From assembly GCF_016461825.1 (NCBI RefSeq), contig NZ_JAEMNU010000125.1, forward strand, positions 24,610 to 84,062: a stretch of DNA of 59,453 bases, written 5' to 3'. A program made the translations under genes and the position numbers. The number at the start of each line of letters is the position of its first letter. The first letter of the stretch is position 1. The DNA comes from Rugamonas violacea. GTDB lineage: Bacteria > Pseudomonadota > Gammaproteobacteria > Burkholderiales > Burkholderiaceae_D. The notes beneath the pieces are model-generated. The model saw only the letters and a list, made by a program, of their open reading frames with translations, made no database searches and was not told where the DNA came from. Shown here one piece after another: positions 16,657-25,083 of the stretch.

Positions 16657-17678
16657 TCGCCTATCGCGGCGCGGGCGAGGCCTGCATCGCCGCGCAGCAC
16701 CAACCTGCGTTGGTGCTCGACTACGCGCGCAGCCGCGACGCCGACGGCGTCCACCTGCTGCGCGACACCGGACTGGATGGCAGCGACATCCCCGCCGCCG
16801 GCCGCGCCGTCAGCCCGCTGCAGTATGCCCAGTTGATCCGCAACGTGCTGCGCGAGCTCGATAGCGCCGACACCAGTTTCATGCTGGGCCAGCAGATGCT
16901 GCCCGGGCACTACGGTGAAATCAGCCACGCCCTGCTGCACGCGCAGACGCTGCGCCAGGCGCTGCAGATCCTGTGCGAGTTCGCCAGCCGACTGTGTCCG
17001 CTGCTGCGGCCGCGTTGGCGCGAGGAGGGCGCGCTGGCCGTGGTCTACTGGATGGACAGCTTCGGCCTGCCGGCGCTGCGCCCGGCGCTGGTGGAGATGC
17101 ACATGACGGCGCTGGCGGCGATGTGCCGCTGGCTCGGCGGCGAACGGCTGCCGTGGCGTTTCTGCTTCAACCGCGCCAGTCCGCGCCACACCGAGCAGCA
17201 CCAGGTGCACCTGGGCCAGGAGCTGCGCTTCGACTGCCACCTCGACGCCATGCTGATCGACGCCGCCTGGCTGGACCGGCCCTGGCCGCGCGGCAGCGCG
17301 ATGGCCGCCTCGGTGGCGCTGCGCGCCGTCGAGCTGGAGGCGGCGCGCGCGCCGCTGCATCCCGGCCTGCTCGACGCGCTGTACGACTTTTTGCTCGAAC
17401 GGGTGCGCGGCGCGCCGACCCTGGAGCTGACCGCCGCCGCCTTCGACGTCAGTCCGGCCACGCTGAAGCGCCACCTGCTGCGCCACGGCAGCCACTTCCA
17501 GGCGGAGTTGGACCAGGTGCGCACCCATGTCGCCATCTACCTGTTCCAGACCCGCCGCGCCGACAACGACACCGTCGCCGCCTACCTCGGCTTCCACGAC
17601 GCCACCAACTTCCGCCGCTCCTTCAAGCGCTGGACCGGGCAGACGCCGGGTTTGCTGCGCGACGCGCTGCACGTTTGA
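16653..17678 (+). CDS. AraC-family transcriptional regulator coupled to degenerate GGDEF protein
   Basis: A 341-residue AraC-type regulator. Residues about 20-200 form an Arabinose_bd-like N-domain (LRDTGLDGSDIPAAGRAVSP, SFMLGQQMLPGHYGEISHAL). Residues about 245-340 form the DNA-binding part: FDVSPATLKRHLLRHGSHF and YLGFHDATNFRRSFKRWTG, the AraC signature. The ATG at 16653 overlaps the TGA of the GGDEF-like gene, so both are made from one message and probably in fixed ratio. The ribosome site must lie within the upstream coding region. The membrane GGDEF-like protein may sense a signal or c-di-GMP and hold or release this regulator; that is inference. The end of the gene abuts a kinase remnant directly. 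Confidence 0.88.
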   Translation: MIAYRGAGEACIAAQHQPALVLDYARSRDADGVHLLRDTGLDGSDIPAAGRAVSPLQYAQLIRNVLRELDSADTSFMLGQQMLPGHYGEISHALLHAQTLRQALQILCEFASRLCPLLRPRWREEGALAVVYWMDSFGLPALRPALVEMHMTALAAMCRWLGGERLPWRFCFNRASPRHTEQHQVHLGQELRFDCHLDAMLIDAAWLDRPWPRGSAMAASVALRAVELEAARAPLHPGLLDALYDFLLERVRGAPTLELTAAAFDVSPATLKRHLLRHGSHFQAELDQVRTHVAIYLFQTRRADNDTVAAYLGFHDATNFRRSFKRWTGQTPGLLRDALHV

Positions 17679-17680
17679 GC

Positions 17681-18234
17681 TGGATTGATTACGTCACCAA
17701 GGTGCATTATTCGGCGGAAAGTTTGCTCGGCATCATCAACGACATCCTGGATTTTTCGAAAATCGAGGCCGGCAAGATGTCGATGGAAAGCATCGATTTT
17801 TAGACAGGGGGGGGGCAGTACCGTTGCCGTGCCTAAGCGTGCGGAAGCGCCGCTTGCCATGTCGCCGATGGATCTTCCCGGGATCGATACGCATGCAGGG
17901 TTGCAAGTGGCGGCAATGGATGCCCGGCTGTATCGCAAACTATTGGCCATGTTTGTCGAAGACCATGCCGATTTCGCCGATCAGTTCAGCGAAAGCTCGG
18001 CCGCCGGCCGACAAGAAGAGACGGTTCGACTGGCGCACACGCTCAAAGGCACGTCCGGCAATATCGGCGCATCCGGCGTCCGCGCGGCGGCGGAAAAACT
18101 GGAGACGCTGTGTGCGAACAATGCGGATGCCGCAGCCATTGCGGCGGCCTTGGCGGACACCGTGCAATGACACGGCGGCATTGGACCTGTTTGATTTTGA
18201 CGAGGCCTTGAGCCAGTTTGGGGAGCCGCAGTAG
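17681..18234 (+). pseudogene. Remnant of a hybrid histidine kinase (HisKA piece plus Hpt piece)
   Basis: Three fragments in three frames. 17681-17803 reads VHYSAESLLGIINDILDFSK then IEAGKMSMESIDF and a stop, which is the second helix of a HisKA domain just after the missing phospho-His. After a G9 run (17807-17815), 17859-18170 reads an Hpt domain (LPGIDTHAGLQ, RLAHTLKGTSGNIGASGVRA with the phospho-accepting His). After another frame change, 18171-18234 reads ALDLFDFDEALSQFGEPQ and a stop, like the natural end of such kinases. The ATPase and receiver domains are absent. This is an internally deleted, frameshifted gene fused to the end of the AraC gene. The Hpt part could still be made from ATG 17859 (103 residues). 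Confidence 0.82.
17807..17815. repeat. Homopolymer run G9 in kinase remnant
   Basis: Nine consecutive G between the two kinase fragments. Such runs slip during replication, but here a TAG stop precedes it and no intact reading frame would be restored, so it is most likely a scar. Confidence 0.85.
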
Positions 18235-18345
18235 CAATGCGCCAGGCCGAAGGTGGTGTCGAGGCGGGGAGCGGAGCATCCAGCGGCTCCGGTTGGCTTC
18301 AACATCCAATTTTACATAATATAAATTATGCGAAGTTAAGTCGAC

Positions 18346-19932
18346 TTACGCAACGTTCCGGTTCCGCTCCAGCAGAGTCAGATGCAGCGCTCTCGCGGCA
18401 TCGAATCCGGGGACTGCCATCAGCGCCTGCTCGACAAAAACCAGCGCGTCGGCGTCCCGCCCCAGCGCCGCGTGGCAAAGCGCCATGTTGAATGCGGTGC
18501 CATGCTCCATTCCGTACAGCTCCGCCGAATAGCCGAAGAACCGCAACGCCTCTTCGTGTCGTTCGATTTCTAGCAACAGCACACCGATGGAAAAAGCCAG
18601 GTCGTCGCTTTCGCCTATCGGCAGATAGTTCTCCCATGTGCGATTGAGCGCCCCGGCCAGCGCCTCCCGTTGCTCGTCCGAGTAATCCGCCACCCAGCCT
18701 TGCAGTAGCGGGAAGATCGACGTCAGGCGTCGATGATCCCATCCGCTCAGGCGCAGGTAGGCCAACAATTCTTCAAAGGACAGTTCAGCACTGGCGCGCT
18801 CTATGCCATCCTTGAGTGTGTAGAAATCGTCCGGCCCGAAGCGAACGCCCAGATCATCATATGCCGCCCGCATCTCCGCCGATGACTGCAACGACTGCCC
18901 GAACAGCAAAGCGCCCACCGTCAGATGCTGACTCTTTTGCGTCGGCAACAACGCGCATCCGCCGCGCAGCTGCGCATACATACGAAGTAATTGATAATCA
19001 ACCGCCATGGACACCGAACCATGGCGTAGAAAAATGGGACTTGCCTGGCCTGTGGCCAGCGCCAGATCGCTGTGATAGCCGTAGTCGCCGATCAATAGCA
19101 GCAGCCTGCCATCGGCGATCCGTTCGAAGCGGCCGATGCAGCGTAACGCCACGGTCGGGAAAGTAAATGCCACCGCCGGCAGCTTGCGACGATATTGTTC
19201 CAGCATGGCGTTCCAAAGCGGGTCCTCATAATAATCCGACGTAATTGCCTGGGCGTCGTAATCGACTTCCGCCCGCATCAATATCGCCGGATCGTTTGCA
19301 TCGCTCTCTTTTTGAGCGGTACGCAGCGTCACCAACAGCTCATGCAACACGCCGCCCTCAAGTTGAAAGGCGTCCTGCGGCAGCGAGTCGAAGACGTAGT
19401 TGGCAATCAGGAGCAAAGGATTGCGCAATTCACCGGCTTTGAGGACAGCCCCGGAAACGGCCAGTTGCACGACTTCATCGCGGTCGGCATCAAAGCGGGC
19501 GAAATCCAGCCAACCTTCCTGGATCAGATCCCGCAGCCACGGATGGGTTTGCCAAGTGGCCAGAATATCCGGCGTAAAATCGGTCATCACGTAAGTCACC
19601 CGCATTCCCCCCAAGCGGGCGCCCTGCATCAGTTGGCGTAGCCGCCGCAACAGGCGATAGCCAAGCCTGCCTGCCCCTGAGCCGAGCTCGACGATGTAGA
19701 CGGGCTGCGAGGCATCGTAGCCGGCCGCCGCGATGTCGCGCAGATAGCCCAGGACGCAGCGCGAATAAGCGTCCGCCAGGAAAGGGCTGCAAGAGACATG
19801 ATGCGGCACGACGCCATCACTCCAGGCCTTCATGCCCTGCGTCTCGAAGTAACGACGTTGCCAGTCCCATATGCGGGAGGCGGACAGTCGCTGGCGGCTG
19901 TCGAGTGGCGGAAACTTTGCGGCAGGTGTCAT
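18346..19932 (-). CDS. SAM-dependent methyltransferase (MidA-like) with TPR-like tail
   Basis: A 528-residue cytoplasmic protein. Residues 78-90 (VYIVELGSGAGRL) are the SAM-binding motif I; later blocks VTYVMTDFTPDILATW, LLIANYVFDSLPQDAFQ and LLLLIGDYGYHS fit the MidA-like class of protein or small-molecule methyltransferases. The last hundred residues are alpha-helical and TPR-like (HEEALRFFGYSAELYGMEHG, FNMALCHAALGRDADALVFV). The gene is visibly less GC-rich than its neighbours, which together with the nearby recombinase suggests acquisition. The ATG at 19932 follows GGGATATGAGCC. No partner gene reveals the substrate. SAM-methyltransferase class likely; MidA-like assignment moderate. Confidence 0.72.
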   Translation of the reverse strand: MTPAAKFPPLDSRQRLSASRIWDWQRRYFETQGMKAWSDGVVPHHVSCSPFLADAYSRCVLGYLRDIAAAGYDASQPVYIVELGSGAGRLGYRLLRRLRQLMQGARLGGMRVTYVMTDFTPDILATWQTHPWLRDLIQEGWLDFARFDADRDEVVQLAVSGAVLKAGELRNPLLLIANYVFDSLPQDAFQLEGGVLHELLVTLRTAQKESDANDPAILMRAEVDYDAQAITSDYYEDPLWNAMLEQYRRKLPAVAFTFPTVALRCIGRFERIADGRLLLLIGDYGYHSDLALATGQASPIFLRHGSVSMAVDYQLLRMYAQLRGGCALLPTQKSQHLTVGALLFGQSLQSSAEMRAAYDDLGVRFGPDDFYTLKDGIERASAELSFEELLAYLRLSGWDHRRLTSIFPLLQGWVADYSDEQREALAGALNRTWENYLPIGESDDLAFSIGVLLLEIERHEEALRFFGYSAELYGMEHGTAFNMALCHAALGRDADALVFVEQALMAVPGFDAARALHLTLLERNRNVA

Positions 19933-20087
19933 GGCTCATATCCCGTCATTAACTTAAAGACAATTTAAGGGATAGTCATTGCAGCAAATTACGCACATTG
20001 TCACAGTGACGATTAAACAACGGGATATTCTGTCGCGAAGTAATCCCAGGCCTTGGCCCATGCCCAAGGCGTTTCCCCAGCGCTTTC

Positions 20088-21254
20088 TCAGACAATATTC
20101 TTGCCATTCACCGAAGCCAGAATCTCGTCGTGCCGCTCGTTGTCGGTCTTGTGCAGATACGCCGCCGTGGTGGCGATGCTGGCGTGGCCGGCGGTCTCCT
20201 GCAGCGTCTTCAGCTGCACACCGTTGTTGGCGTGGTTGGTCAGCATGCTGTGGCGCAGCCAGTGCGTCGACGCCTGCCGCAGCGTCGCCGCCGTGTCGAC
20301 GTCGCCCAGCGCGGACGCGGCGCGCGCGGCGTCGTTGAACAGCGCCTTCAACGCGTCCGACGCGGCTTCGTCGGAAATGCGCGCCGGAACGCGGCTGCGG
20401 CTCGACAGCACCAGCGGCGTGCGGTCGGCGCGCACGGTGTGCGGCAGCAGTCCATAGGCCCGCCGGTAGTCTCGATAGGCTTCCTGCAGATCGTCCGGCA
20501 CCGGCAAACGCCGGGGCTTGCCGCCTTTGCCCATCACGTCCAGCCACCAGCGGCCGTTGCCTTCGGTGTACAGCGCGCCCATGTCGGCGCTGACGATCTC
20601 GTTGAGCCGGGCGCCGGTGTGCGTGTAGGCCAGCAGCAGGAAACGGTCGCGGGCGCGGCGGCGCAAGGCGGCCGGCGTGCCGGCGGCGCGCGCGCCGACG
20701 GTGGCCAGCGCCAGGGCGATCGCCTGCTGTGTCAGGTAGCGCGTCACCCGGTTGGTGTGCGGCATTTTGACGTTCTTGACCAGGGCGCCGGGATCGCGCC
20801 GCAAATAGCCGGTCTGCTCGGCGAACGCCAGCAGGCCCTTGACGGCGATCATCGCCTGGCGCCGGCTGGCGTCCGACAGCGGCCCGCTGAACGGCCGGTA
20901 GCGCGGGTCGGCGCGCGGCCATTTGGTGGTGGAAATCCATTCGGCCGGCGGTTCCCGCAGGAACTCCTTGTAGGCGTTCAGGTCGGCCACGTTGAGCATG
21001 CGCAGCGTCTTGCCGGCCTCTTCGCGGCACCAGCTCAGGAAGCGGAACAGCTCCTTTTGCGTGTTGGTGATGGATTTGGGGCCGAGTTCGCCGTGGCCGA
21101 TGAATTCGCGGGCGATCTCGCTGTCCGTTTGGGCGTCGGTGATGGCGTCGTCGGCGATGTCGCGCAGGCCGGCCAGATAGCCCTTGCGCCGCTCGCCTTC
21201 GCCCAGGGTGGCGGCCGTGGCCGGTGCCAGGTCGATCAGTTCAAATTTTTTCAT
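20088..21254 (-). CDS. Tyrosine recombinase / integrase
   Basis: A 388-residue site-specific tyrosine recombinase. The catalytic set is complete: R216 in HTGARLNEI, Lys in GKGGKPRR (243/246), H331 and R334 in STHWLRHS, H357 in TAGHASI and Y366 in TTAAYLHK. Residues about 55-170 are the SAM-like core-binding domain (SITNTQKELFRFLSWCREEA). No excisionase, phage or transposon gene and no tRNA attachment site is seen next to it, so it is a solitary recombinase. Upstream lie three copies of an ACAGTATT motif in both orientations (21281-21328), possible control or recombination sites. The lower-GC methyltransferase downstream may be its cargo; this is inference. Confidence 0.9.
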   Translation of the reverse strand: MKKFELIDLAPATAATLGEGERRKGYLAGLRDIADDAITDAQTDSEIAREFIGHGELGPKSITNTQKELFRFLSWCREEAGKTLRMLNVADLNAYKEFLREPPAEWISTTKWPRADPRYRPFSGPLSDASRRQAMIAVKGLLAFAEQTGYLRRDPGALVKNVKMPHTNRVTRYLTQQAIALALATVGARAAGTPAALRRRARDRFLLLAYTHTGARLNEIVSADMGALYTEGNGRWWLDVMGKGGKPRRLPVPDDLQEAYRDYRRAYGLLPHTVRADRTPLVLSSRSRVPARISDEAASDALKALFNDAARAASALGDVDTAATLRQASTHWLRHSMLTNHANNGVQLKTLQETAGHASIATTAAYLHKTDNERHDEILASVNGKNIV

Positions 21255-21278
21255 CGAGGTTTGGTGTTGCCGTCGGCA

Positions 21279-21330
21279 AAAATACTGTTTGTTTAACCAG
21301 TAAATTATACAGTATTTCGTACAGTATTTT
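21279..21330. promoter_or_regulatory. ACAGTATT motif cluster upstream of recombinase
   Basis: AATACTGT at 21281-21288 is inverted relative to ACAGTATT at 21309-21316 and again at 21321-21328; the outer copies extend to AAAATACTGT and ACAGTATTTT, a perfect 10-bp inverted repeat. The segment is AT-rich and lies 25-76 bases before the recombinase start, so it likely spans its promoter. CTGT-N8-CCAG inside is one base off a LexA-type box. Confidence 0.55.
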
Positions 21331-21426
21331 AACTCGACAATATGAGGAGTAATCTCGACTTGAATAGTTGGAGGAGAGGGGGCTTTTGGGCTAAAAACGC
21401 TTCGACAAGCAAGGCCGACATCGTCC

Positions 21427-22998
21427 TCAGGCGCAGCGCTCCAGCATTTCGCTGTGCGCGCACACCCGGTTTTTGCCCCCTGCCTTGGCCTGGTACAAGG
21501 CTTTGTCGGCCGCCTCGATCAGCTCCAGCGGCCGCCGCTCCCGGCCCACGGGCACGAAGGCCGCCACCCCTACGCTGACGGTGACCATGCCGCCGGGGCT
21601 GCCGGCGTGGGGCAACTCCAGCCGGTGGATGGCGAGCCGGATGTTCTCGGCGACGGCGATGGCGCCCCGCAGGTCGCTGCCCGGCAGCAGTACGACCAGC
21701 TCTTCCCCGCCATAGCGTGCCGTCACGTCGCCCGGCCGGTGGCTGCTCTTCGCCACCACCTTGCCGATTTCGCGCAGGCAGGCGTCGCCCGCCGCGTGGC
21801 CGTAGTTGTCGTTGTACTGTTTGAAGCAGTCGACGTCGATCATGATCAGCGCCAGCGCGCTGGCGTTGCGGATGGCGCGGCTGAATTCGTCCTGCAGGGC
21901 GGTGTCGAAATGGCGCCGGTTGGCCAGGCCGGTCAGGCCGTCCTGCATGGCCAGCGTGGCCAGCGTGCGGTTCAGGTTTTCCAGCGCGTGGCGGGCGGTC
22001 AGCAACTCCCCTTCCGCCTCGGCGCGCAGGCGGATCTGTTTGAGCAGACGCAGCCCGAGCAACACCAGGCCCAGTGTCAGGATGGCGGCGACGGCGGCGT
22101 GCAGCTCGGCTTCGGCGCGCCAGCCGACCAGCATTTCGCCTTGCGACAAGGCGGCCGACACCACCAGCGGATATTGTTGCACGCGGCGGTAGCTGTTGAT
22201 CCGCGTGATGCCGTCCTGGCCGGAGGTGAAGGTGACGGTGCTCTCGGGCGCGCGCGGCAGGTGCTCGAGGAACAGCGGCAGGCGCGAAATGTCCCGCCCC
22301 AGCGAGTTCTCGTCGAACGGCCGGCGCACCAGCATGATGCCCTTGTCCAGCGCGATGAAGATGGCGCCGGAGTGGCCGATGGCGAAGCGTTGGTAGTAGC
22401 GGCTGAAGTATTGCATATCGATGCTGGCCATGACCACGCCGGCAAAGCCGCCGTCCGGCCGGTCGAGGCGGCGCGACACCGTCACCACCCAGGCGCCGCT
22501 GGCGCGGCCGAGGATGGGCGGGCCGATGTGCGCGCCGCGGTCGCGGTGGTCGCGGTGGTAGTTGAAATATTCGCGGCCGGCGCTGTTCAGTTCGGGCGAC
22601 GCCTTGCTTTGCGAGTTCAGCAGCCAATCGCCGTCCGGCCCGATGATGAACAAGGCGTGCATCTGCGGCAGCTCGCTGACATGGGAGGCCAGCAGTTGGT
22701 GCAGCCGCGTCGTATCGCCGGCCGGAAAACCATCCTTCTCCAGCCGCTCGACCAGGCCGACCAGGATAGTGTCGGCTTGCTTTAAGGTGTCGTAGGCGTG
22801 CTGGGCGACGGCGTGGGCCAGGTTGGTCGCGGCGGCTTTGGCCTCGGTCAGCTGGATTTCACGCGCGCGCAGCGTTTGCCACAGTTGCATGACCAGCATG
22901 CAGACGCACACCAGCACAATGAAGGTGGCGGCCAGCAAGGTGACGGGGCGCCGCTGCGGTGGGGGCTGGGCCGGGCTGGCCTCGGGCGACGGTGCCAT
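21427..22998 (-). CDS. Membrane diguanylate cyclase with Cache-type sensor
   Basis: A 523-residue enzyme making cyclic di-GMP. TM1 is LLAATFIVLVCVCMLVMQLW; a periplasmic PDC/Cache-like sensor follows (MHALFIIGPDGDWLLNSQS, GREYFNYHRDHRDRGAHIGPP, WVVTVSRRLDRPDGGFAGVV); TM2 is VAAILTLGLVLLGLRLL. The GGDEF domain starts at DGLTGLANRRHFD. Its signature is GGEEL, an active variant, and the RPGD inhibitory site five residues ahead is intact, so product inhibition is expected. The start at 22998 is preceded by AAAGGATCGCCC; an ATG at 23052 in the same frame lacks a ribosome site. No partner gene is adjacent. Confidence 0.92.
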   Translation of the reverse strand: MAPSPEASPAQPPPQRRPVTLLAATFIVLVCVCMLVMQLWQTLRAREIQLTEAKAAATNLAHAVAQHAYDTLKQADTILVGLVERLEKDGFPAGDTTRLHQLLASHVSELPQMHALFIIGPDGDWLLNSQSKASPELNSAGREYFNYHRDHRDRGAHIGPPILGRASGAWVVTVSRRLDRPDGGFAGVVMASIDMQYFSRYYQRFAIGHSGAIFIALDKGIMLVRRPFDENSLGRDISRLPLFLEHLPRAPESTVTFTSGQDGITRINSYRRVQQYPLVVSAALSQGEMLVGWRAEAELHAAVAAILTLGLVLLGLRLLKQIRLRAEAEGELLTARHALENLNRTLATLAMQDGLTGLANRRHFDTALQDEFSRAIRNASALALIMIDVDCFKQYNDNYGHAAGDACLREIGKVVAKSSHRPGDVTARYGGEELVVLLPGSDLRGAIAVAENIRLAIHRLELPHAGSPGGMVTVSVGVAAFVPVGRERRPLELIEAADKALYQAKAGGKNRVCAHSEMLERCA

Positions 22999-23207
22999 TG
23001 GGCGATCCTTTGCGAGGTGGCGCTGCCCTCCCCCATCAGACGGCGGGGTCATGCGGCGATCAGGCTTGTTGCTTAGCGTCCAGTATGACCAATTCCGGCC
23101 GCGCCAATCTCTCGAATACTAACCTTGGCGGAATTGTTGACTCTGATCAAGCCCCGTCGGGACCAGCCGCTCCTCGATGAATGTGCCCCCCCTGGCGGGT
23201 ACGCCTG

Positions 23208-24494
23208 TCACAGTGTGCTCAGGCGCAGCGCCAGCGCGGCCAAGGTCAGCAGCAGCACCGGCAAGGTCAGCACGATGCCGACGCGGAAATAGTATCCCCA
23301 GGATATGTCTATCTTTTTGCTCGACAGCACGTGCAGCCAGAGCAAGGTGGCCAGGCTGCCGATCGGCGTGATCTTCGGCCCCAGGTCGCTGCCGATGACG
23401 TTGGCATAGATCATCGCTTCGCGCACCACGCCTTGGGCGCCGCTGGCGTCGATCGACAAGGCGCCGATCAGCACGGTCGGCATATTGTTCATGATTGAGG
23501 ACAGCAAGGCGGTCAGCAGGCCGGTGCCCAGCGCCGCGCCCCACACGCCGTGGGCGGCGAACTGGTTCAGCAGGCCGCTCAGGTGGCCGGTCAGGCCGGC
23601 GTTGCGCAGGCCGTAGACCACCAGATACATGCCGAGCGAGAAGACGACGATCTGCCACGGCGCGTTGCGCACTACCGCCCCGGTGGAAATGACCTGGCCG
23701 CGCGCCGCCACCAGCAACAACAGCGCCGCGCCGGCCGCCGCCACCGCGCTGATCGGCACGCCGAGCCGCTCCAGGCCGAAGAAGCCGAGCAACAGCATGG
23801 CCAGCACCAGCCAGCCGGCGAGGAAGGTGGCGCGGTCGCGGATGGCTTCGGCCGGCCGCTTCAACTGCGCCAGGTCGTAGTCCTTGGGAATGTCTTTGCG
23901 GAAGAACAGGAACAAGGCGGCCAGCGTGGCCAGCACCGACACCAGGTTGACCGGCGCCATCACTAGGGCATAGCGGGCGAAGCCGATGTGGAAGAAGTCG
24001 GCCGAGACGATGTTGACCAGGTTGGAGACCACCAGCGGCAGGCTGGCCGTGTCGGCAATGAAGCCGGCCGCCATGACAAAGGCCAGCGTGGCGCGGGCGT
24101 CGAAGCGCAGGGCCAGCAGCATGGCGATGACGATGGGCGTCAGGATCAGGGCGGCACCATCGTTGGCGAACAGCGCGGCGACGGCGGCGCCGAGCAGGAC
24201 CAGCAAGGCGAACAGCCGGCCTCCCCTGCCGCCGCCCCAGCGCGCCACATGCAGCGCGGCCCACTCGAAGAAGCCGGCCTGGTCGAGCAGCAGACTGATG
24301 ATGATGACGGCGATGAAGGCGCCGGTGGCGTTCCAGACGATGTGCCAGACGACGGGAATGTCGGCCGGCTGGATGACGCCGGCCAGCATCGCCACCGCCG
24401 CGCCGATGGCGGCACTCCAGCCTATGCCAAGGCCGCGCGGTTGCCAGATCACCAGAACCAGGGTGGCGAGAAAGATCAGGAACGCGGTCAGCAC
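23208..24494 (-). CDS. arsB: Arsenite efflux transporter ArsB
   Basis: A 428-residue inner-membrane arsenite exporter of the ArsB/NhaD-like ion transporter superfamily. It has about 11-12 hydrophobic helices, with ALFANDGAALILTPIVIAML, SLPLVVSNLVNIVSADFF and SIMNNMPTVLIGALS as the family blocks (paired loops rich in Asn-Asp/Asn-Asn). It starts at GTG 24494, overlapping the end of arsC by seven bases (GTGCTGA), so the two are translationally coupled. It is the last gene of the arsRCB operon. It pumps As(III) produced by ArsC out of the cell. Confidence 0.94.
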   Translation of the reverse strand: MLTAFLIFLATLVLVIWQPRGLGIGWSAAIGAAVAMLAGVIQPADIPVVWHIVWNATGAFIAVIIISLLLDQAGFFEWAALHVARWGGGRGGRLFALLVLLGAAVAALFANDGAALILTPIVIAMLLALRFDARATLAFVMAAGFIADTASLPLVVSNLVNIVSADFFHIGFARYALVMAPVNLVSVLATLAALFLFFRKDIPKDYDLAQLKRPAEAIRDRATFLAGWLVLAMLLLGFFGLERLGVPISAVAAAGAALLLLVAARGQVISTGAVVRNAPWQIVVFSLGMYLVVYGLRNAGLTGHLSGLLNQFAAHGVWGAALGTGLLTALLSSIMNNMPTVLIGALSIDASGAQGVVREAMIYANVIGSDLGPKITPIGSLATLLWLHVLSSKKIDISWGYYFRVGIVLTLPVLLLTLAALALRLSTL

Positions 24495-25006
24495 GGCGGA
24501 TTTTCTTGGATCGCGCTTTGGCCGATCGCCTTGAGCTCGTGGTGGATGGCGTTCTTTTCGAGCATGTGCAGCGGCAGGCTGAGGAACAACTGGACGCGCG
24601 CCATGATCTGGCGGAACACCTTATGGAAGGCGGCGCGCTTGTCCTCGTCGCTGCCGGCCACGGCGGCCGGGTCTTCGAAGCCCCAATGGGCCGACAGCGG
24701 ATGGCCCGGCCAGTAGGGACAGACCTCGCCGGCGGCGTTGTCGCAGACGGTGATGATGAAATCCATCTGCGGCGCGTCGGCGGCGCCGAACTCGTCCCAG
24801 CTCTTGCTGCGCAGATTCGCCAGCGGATAGCCGGTGGCCTGGATCTGCTCGACGGCGAAGGGATTGACGGCACCGGCCGGCTGGCTGCCGGCGGAATAAG
24901 CCGTGAAGCGGCCTTTGCCCATCGTCGTCACCAGGGCCTCGGCCATGATGCTGCGGGCGGAGTTGCCGGTACACAGGAACAGCACGTTGTAGACTTTATC
25001 GCTCAT
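24488..25006 (-). CDS. arsC: Arsenate reductase ArsC, low-molecular-weight phosphatase type
   Basis: A 172-residue arsenate reductase of the thioredoxin/low-MW tyrosine phosphatase fold. The catalytic loop CTGNSARS with C12 and Arg is near the N-terminus; TVCDNAAGEVCPYWPG supplies the further Cys residues expected for this class, and HWGFEDPAAV is the Asp-Pro loop. It reduces As(V) to As(III) for export by ArsB. The ATG at 25006 follows AAGGAGTTTTG. It lies 77 bases after arsR with three 13-bp direct repeats in between. Length somewhat above the minimal 130-residue form, with a helical C-terminal extension (LFLSLPLHMLEKNAIHHELK). Confidence 0.94.
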   Translation of the reverse strand: MSDKVYNVLFLCTGNSARSIMAEALVTTMGKGRFTAYSAGSQPAGAVNPFAVEQIQATGYPLANLRSKSWDEFGAADAPQMDFIITVCDNAAGEVCPYWPGHPLSAHWGFEDPAAVAGSDEDKRAAFHKVFRQIMARVQLFLSLPLHMLEKNAIHHELKAIGQSAIQENPPC

Positions 25007-25042
25007 CAAAACTCCTTCGGTCGGTGATTGGCGGAAATACGT

Positions 25043-25081
25043 GTTCGGGACGCAGGTTCGGGACGCAGGTTCGGAACGCAG
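25043..25081. repeat. Three 13-bp direct repeats between arsR and arsC
   Basis: GTTCGGGACGCAG at 25043-25055 and 25056-25068, then GTTCGGAACGCAG at 25069-25081, directly adjacent, fill half of the arsR-arsC gap. They look like tandem duplication; an effect on expression ratio is possible but unproven. Confidence 0.9.
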
Positions 25082-25083
25082 GT

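Noticed and set aside
17807..17815. G9 run as a phase-variation switch
   Set aside because: A stop precedes it and deleted domains cannot be restored by slippage.
17824..18234. 136-codon frame over the Hpt fragment
   Set aside because: It reads the Hpt segment in the wrong frame except for its last 20 codons, which are the displaced kinase tail.
19933..20087. Attachment site or tRNA for the recombinase
   Set aside because: No tRNA-like sequence and no duplicated end found; only a 7-bp stem at 20050-20070.
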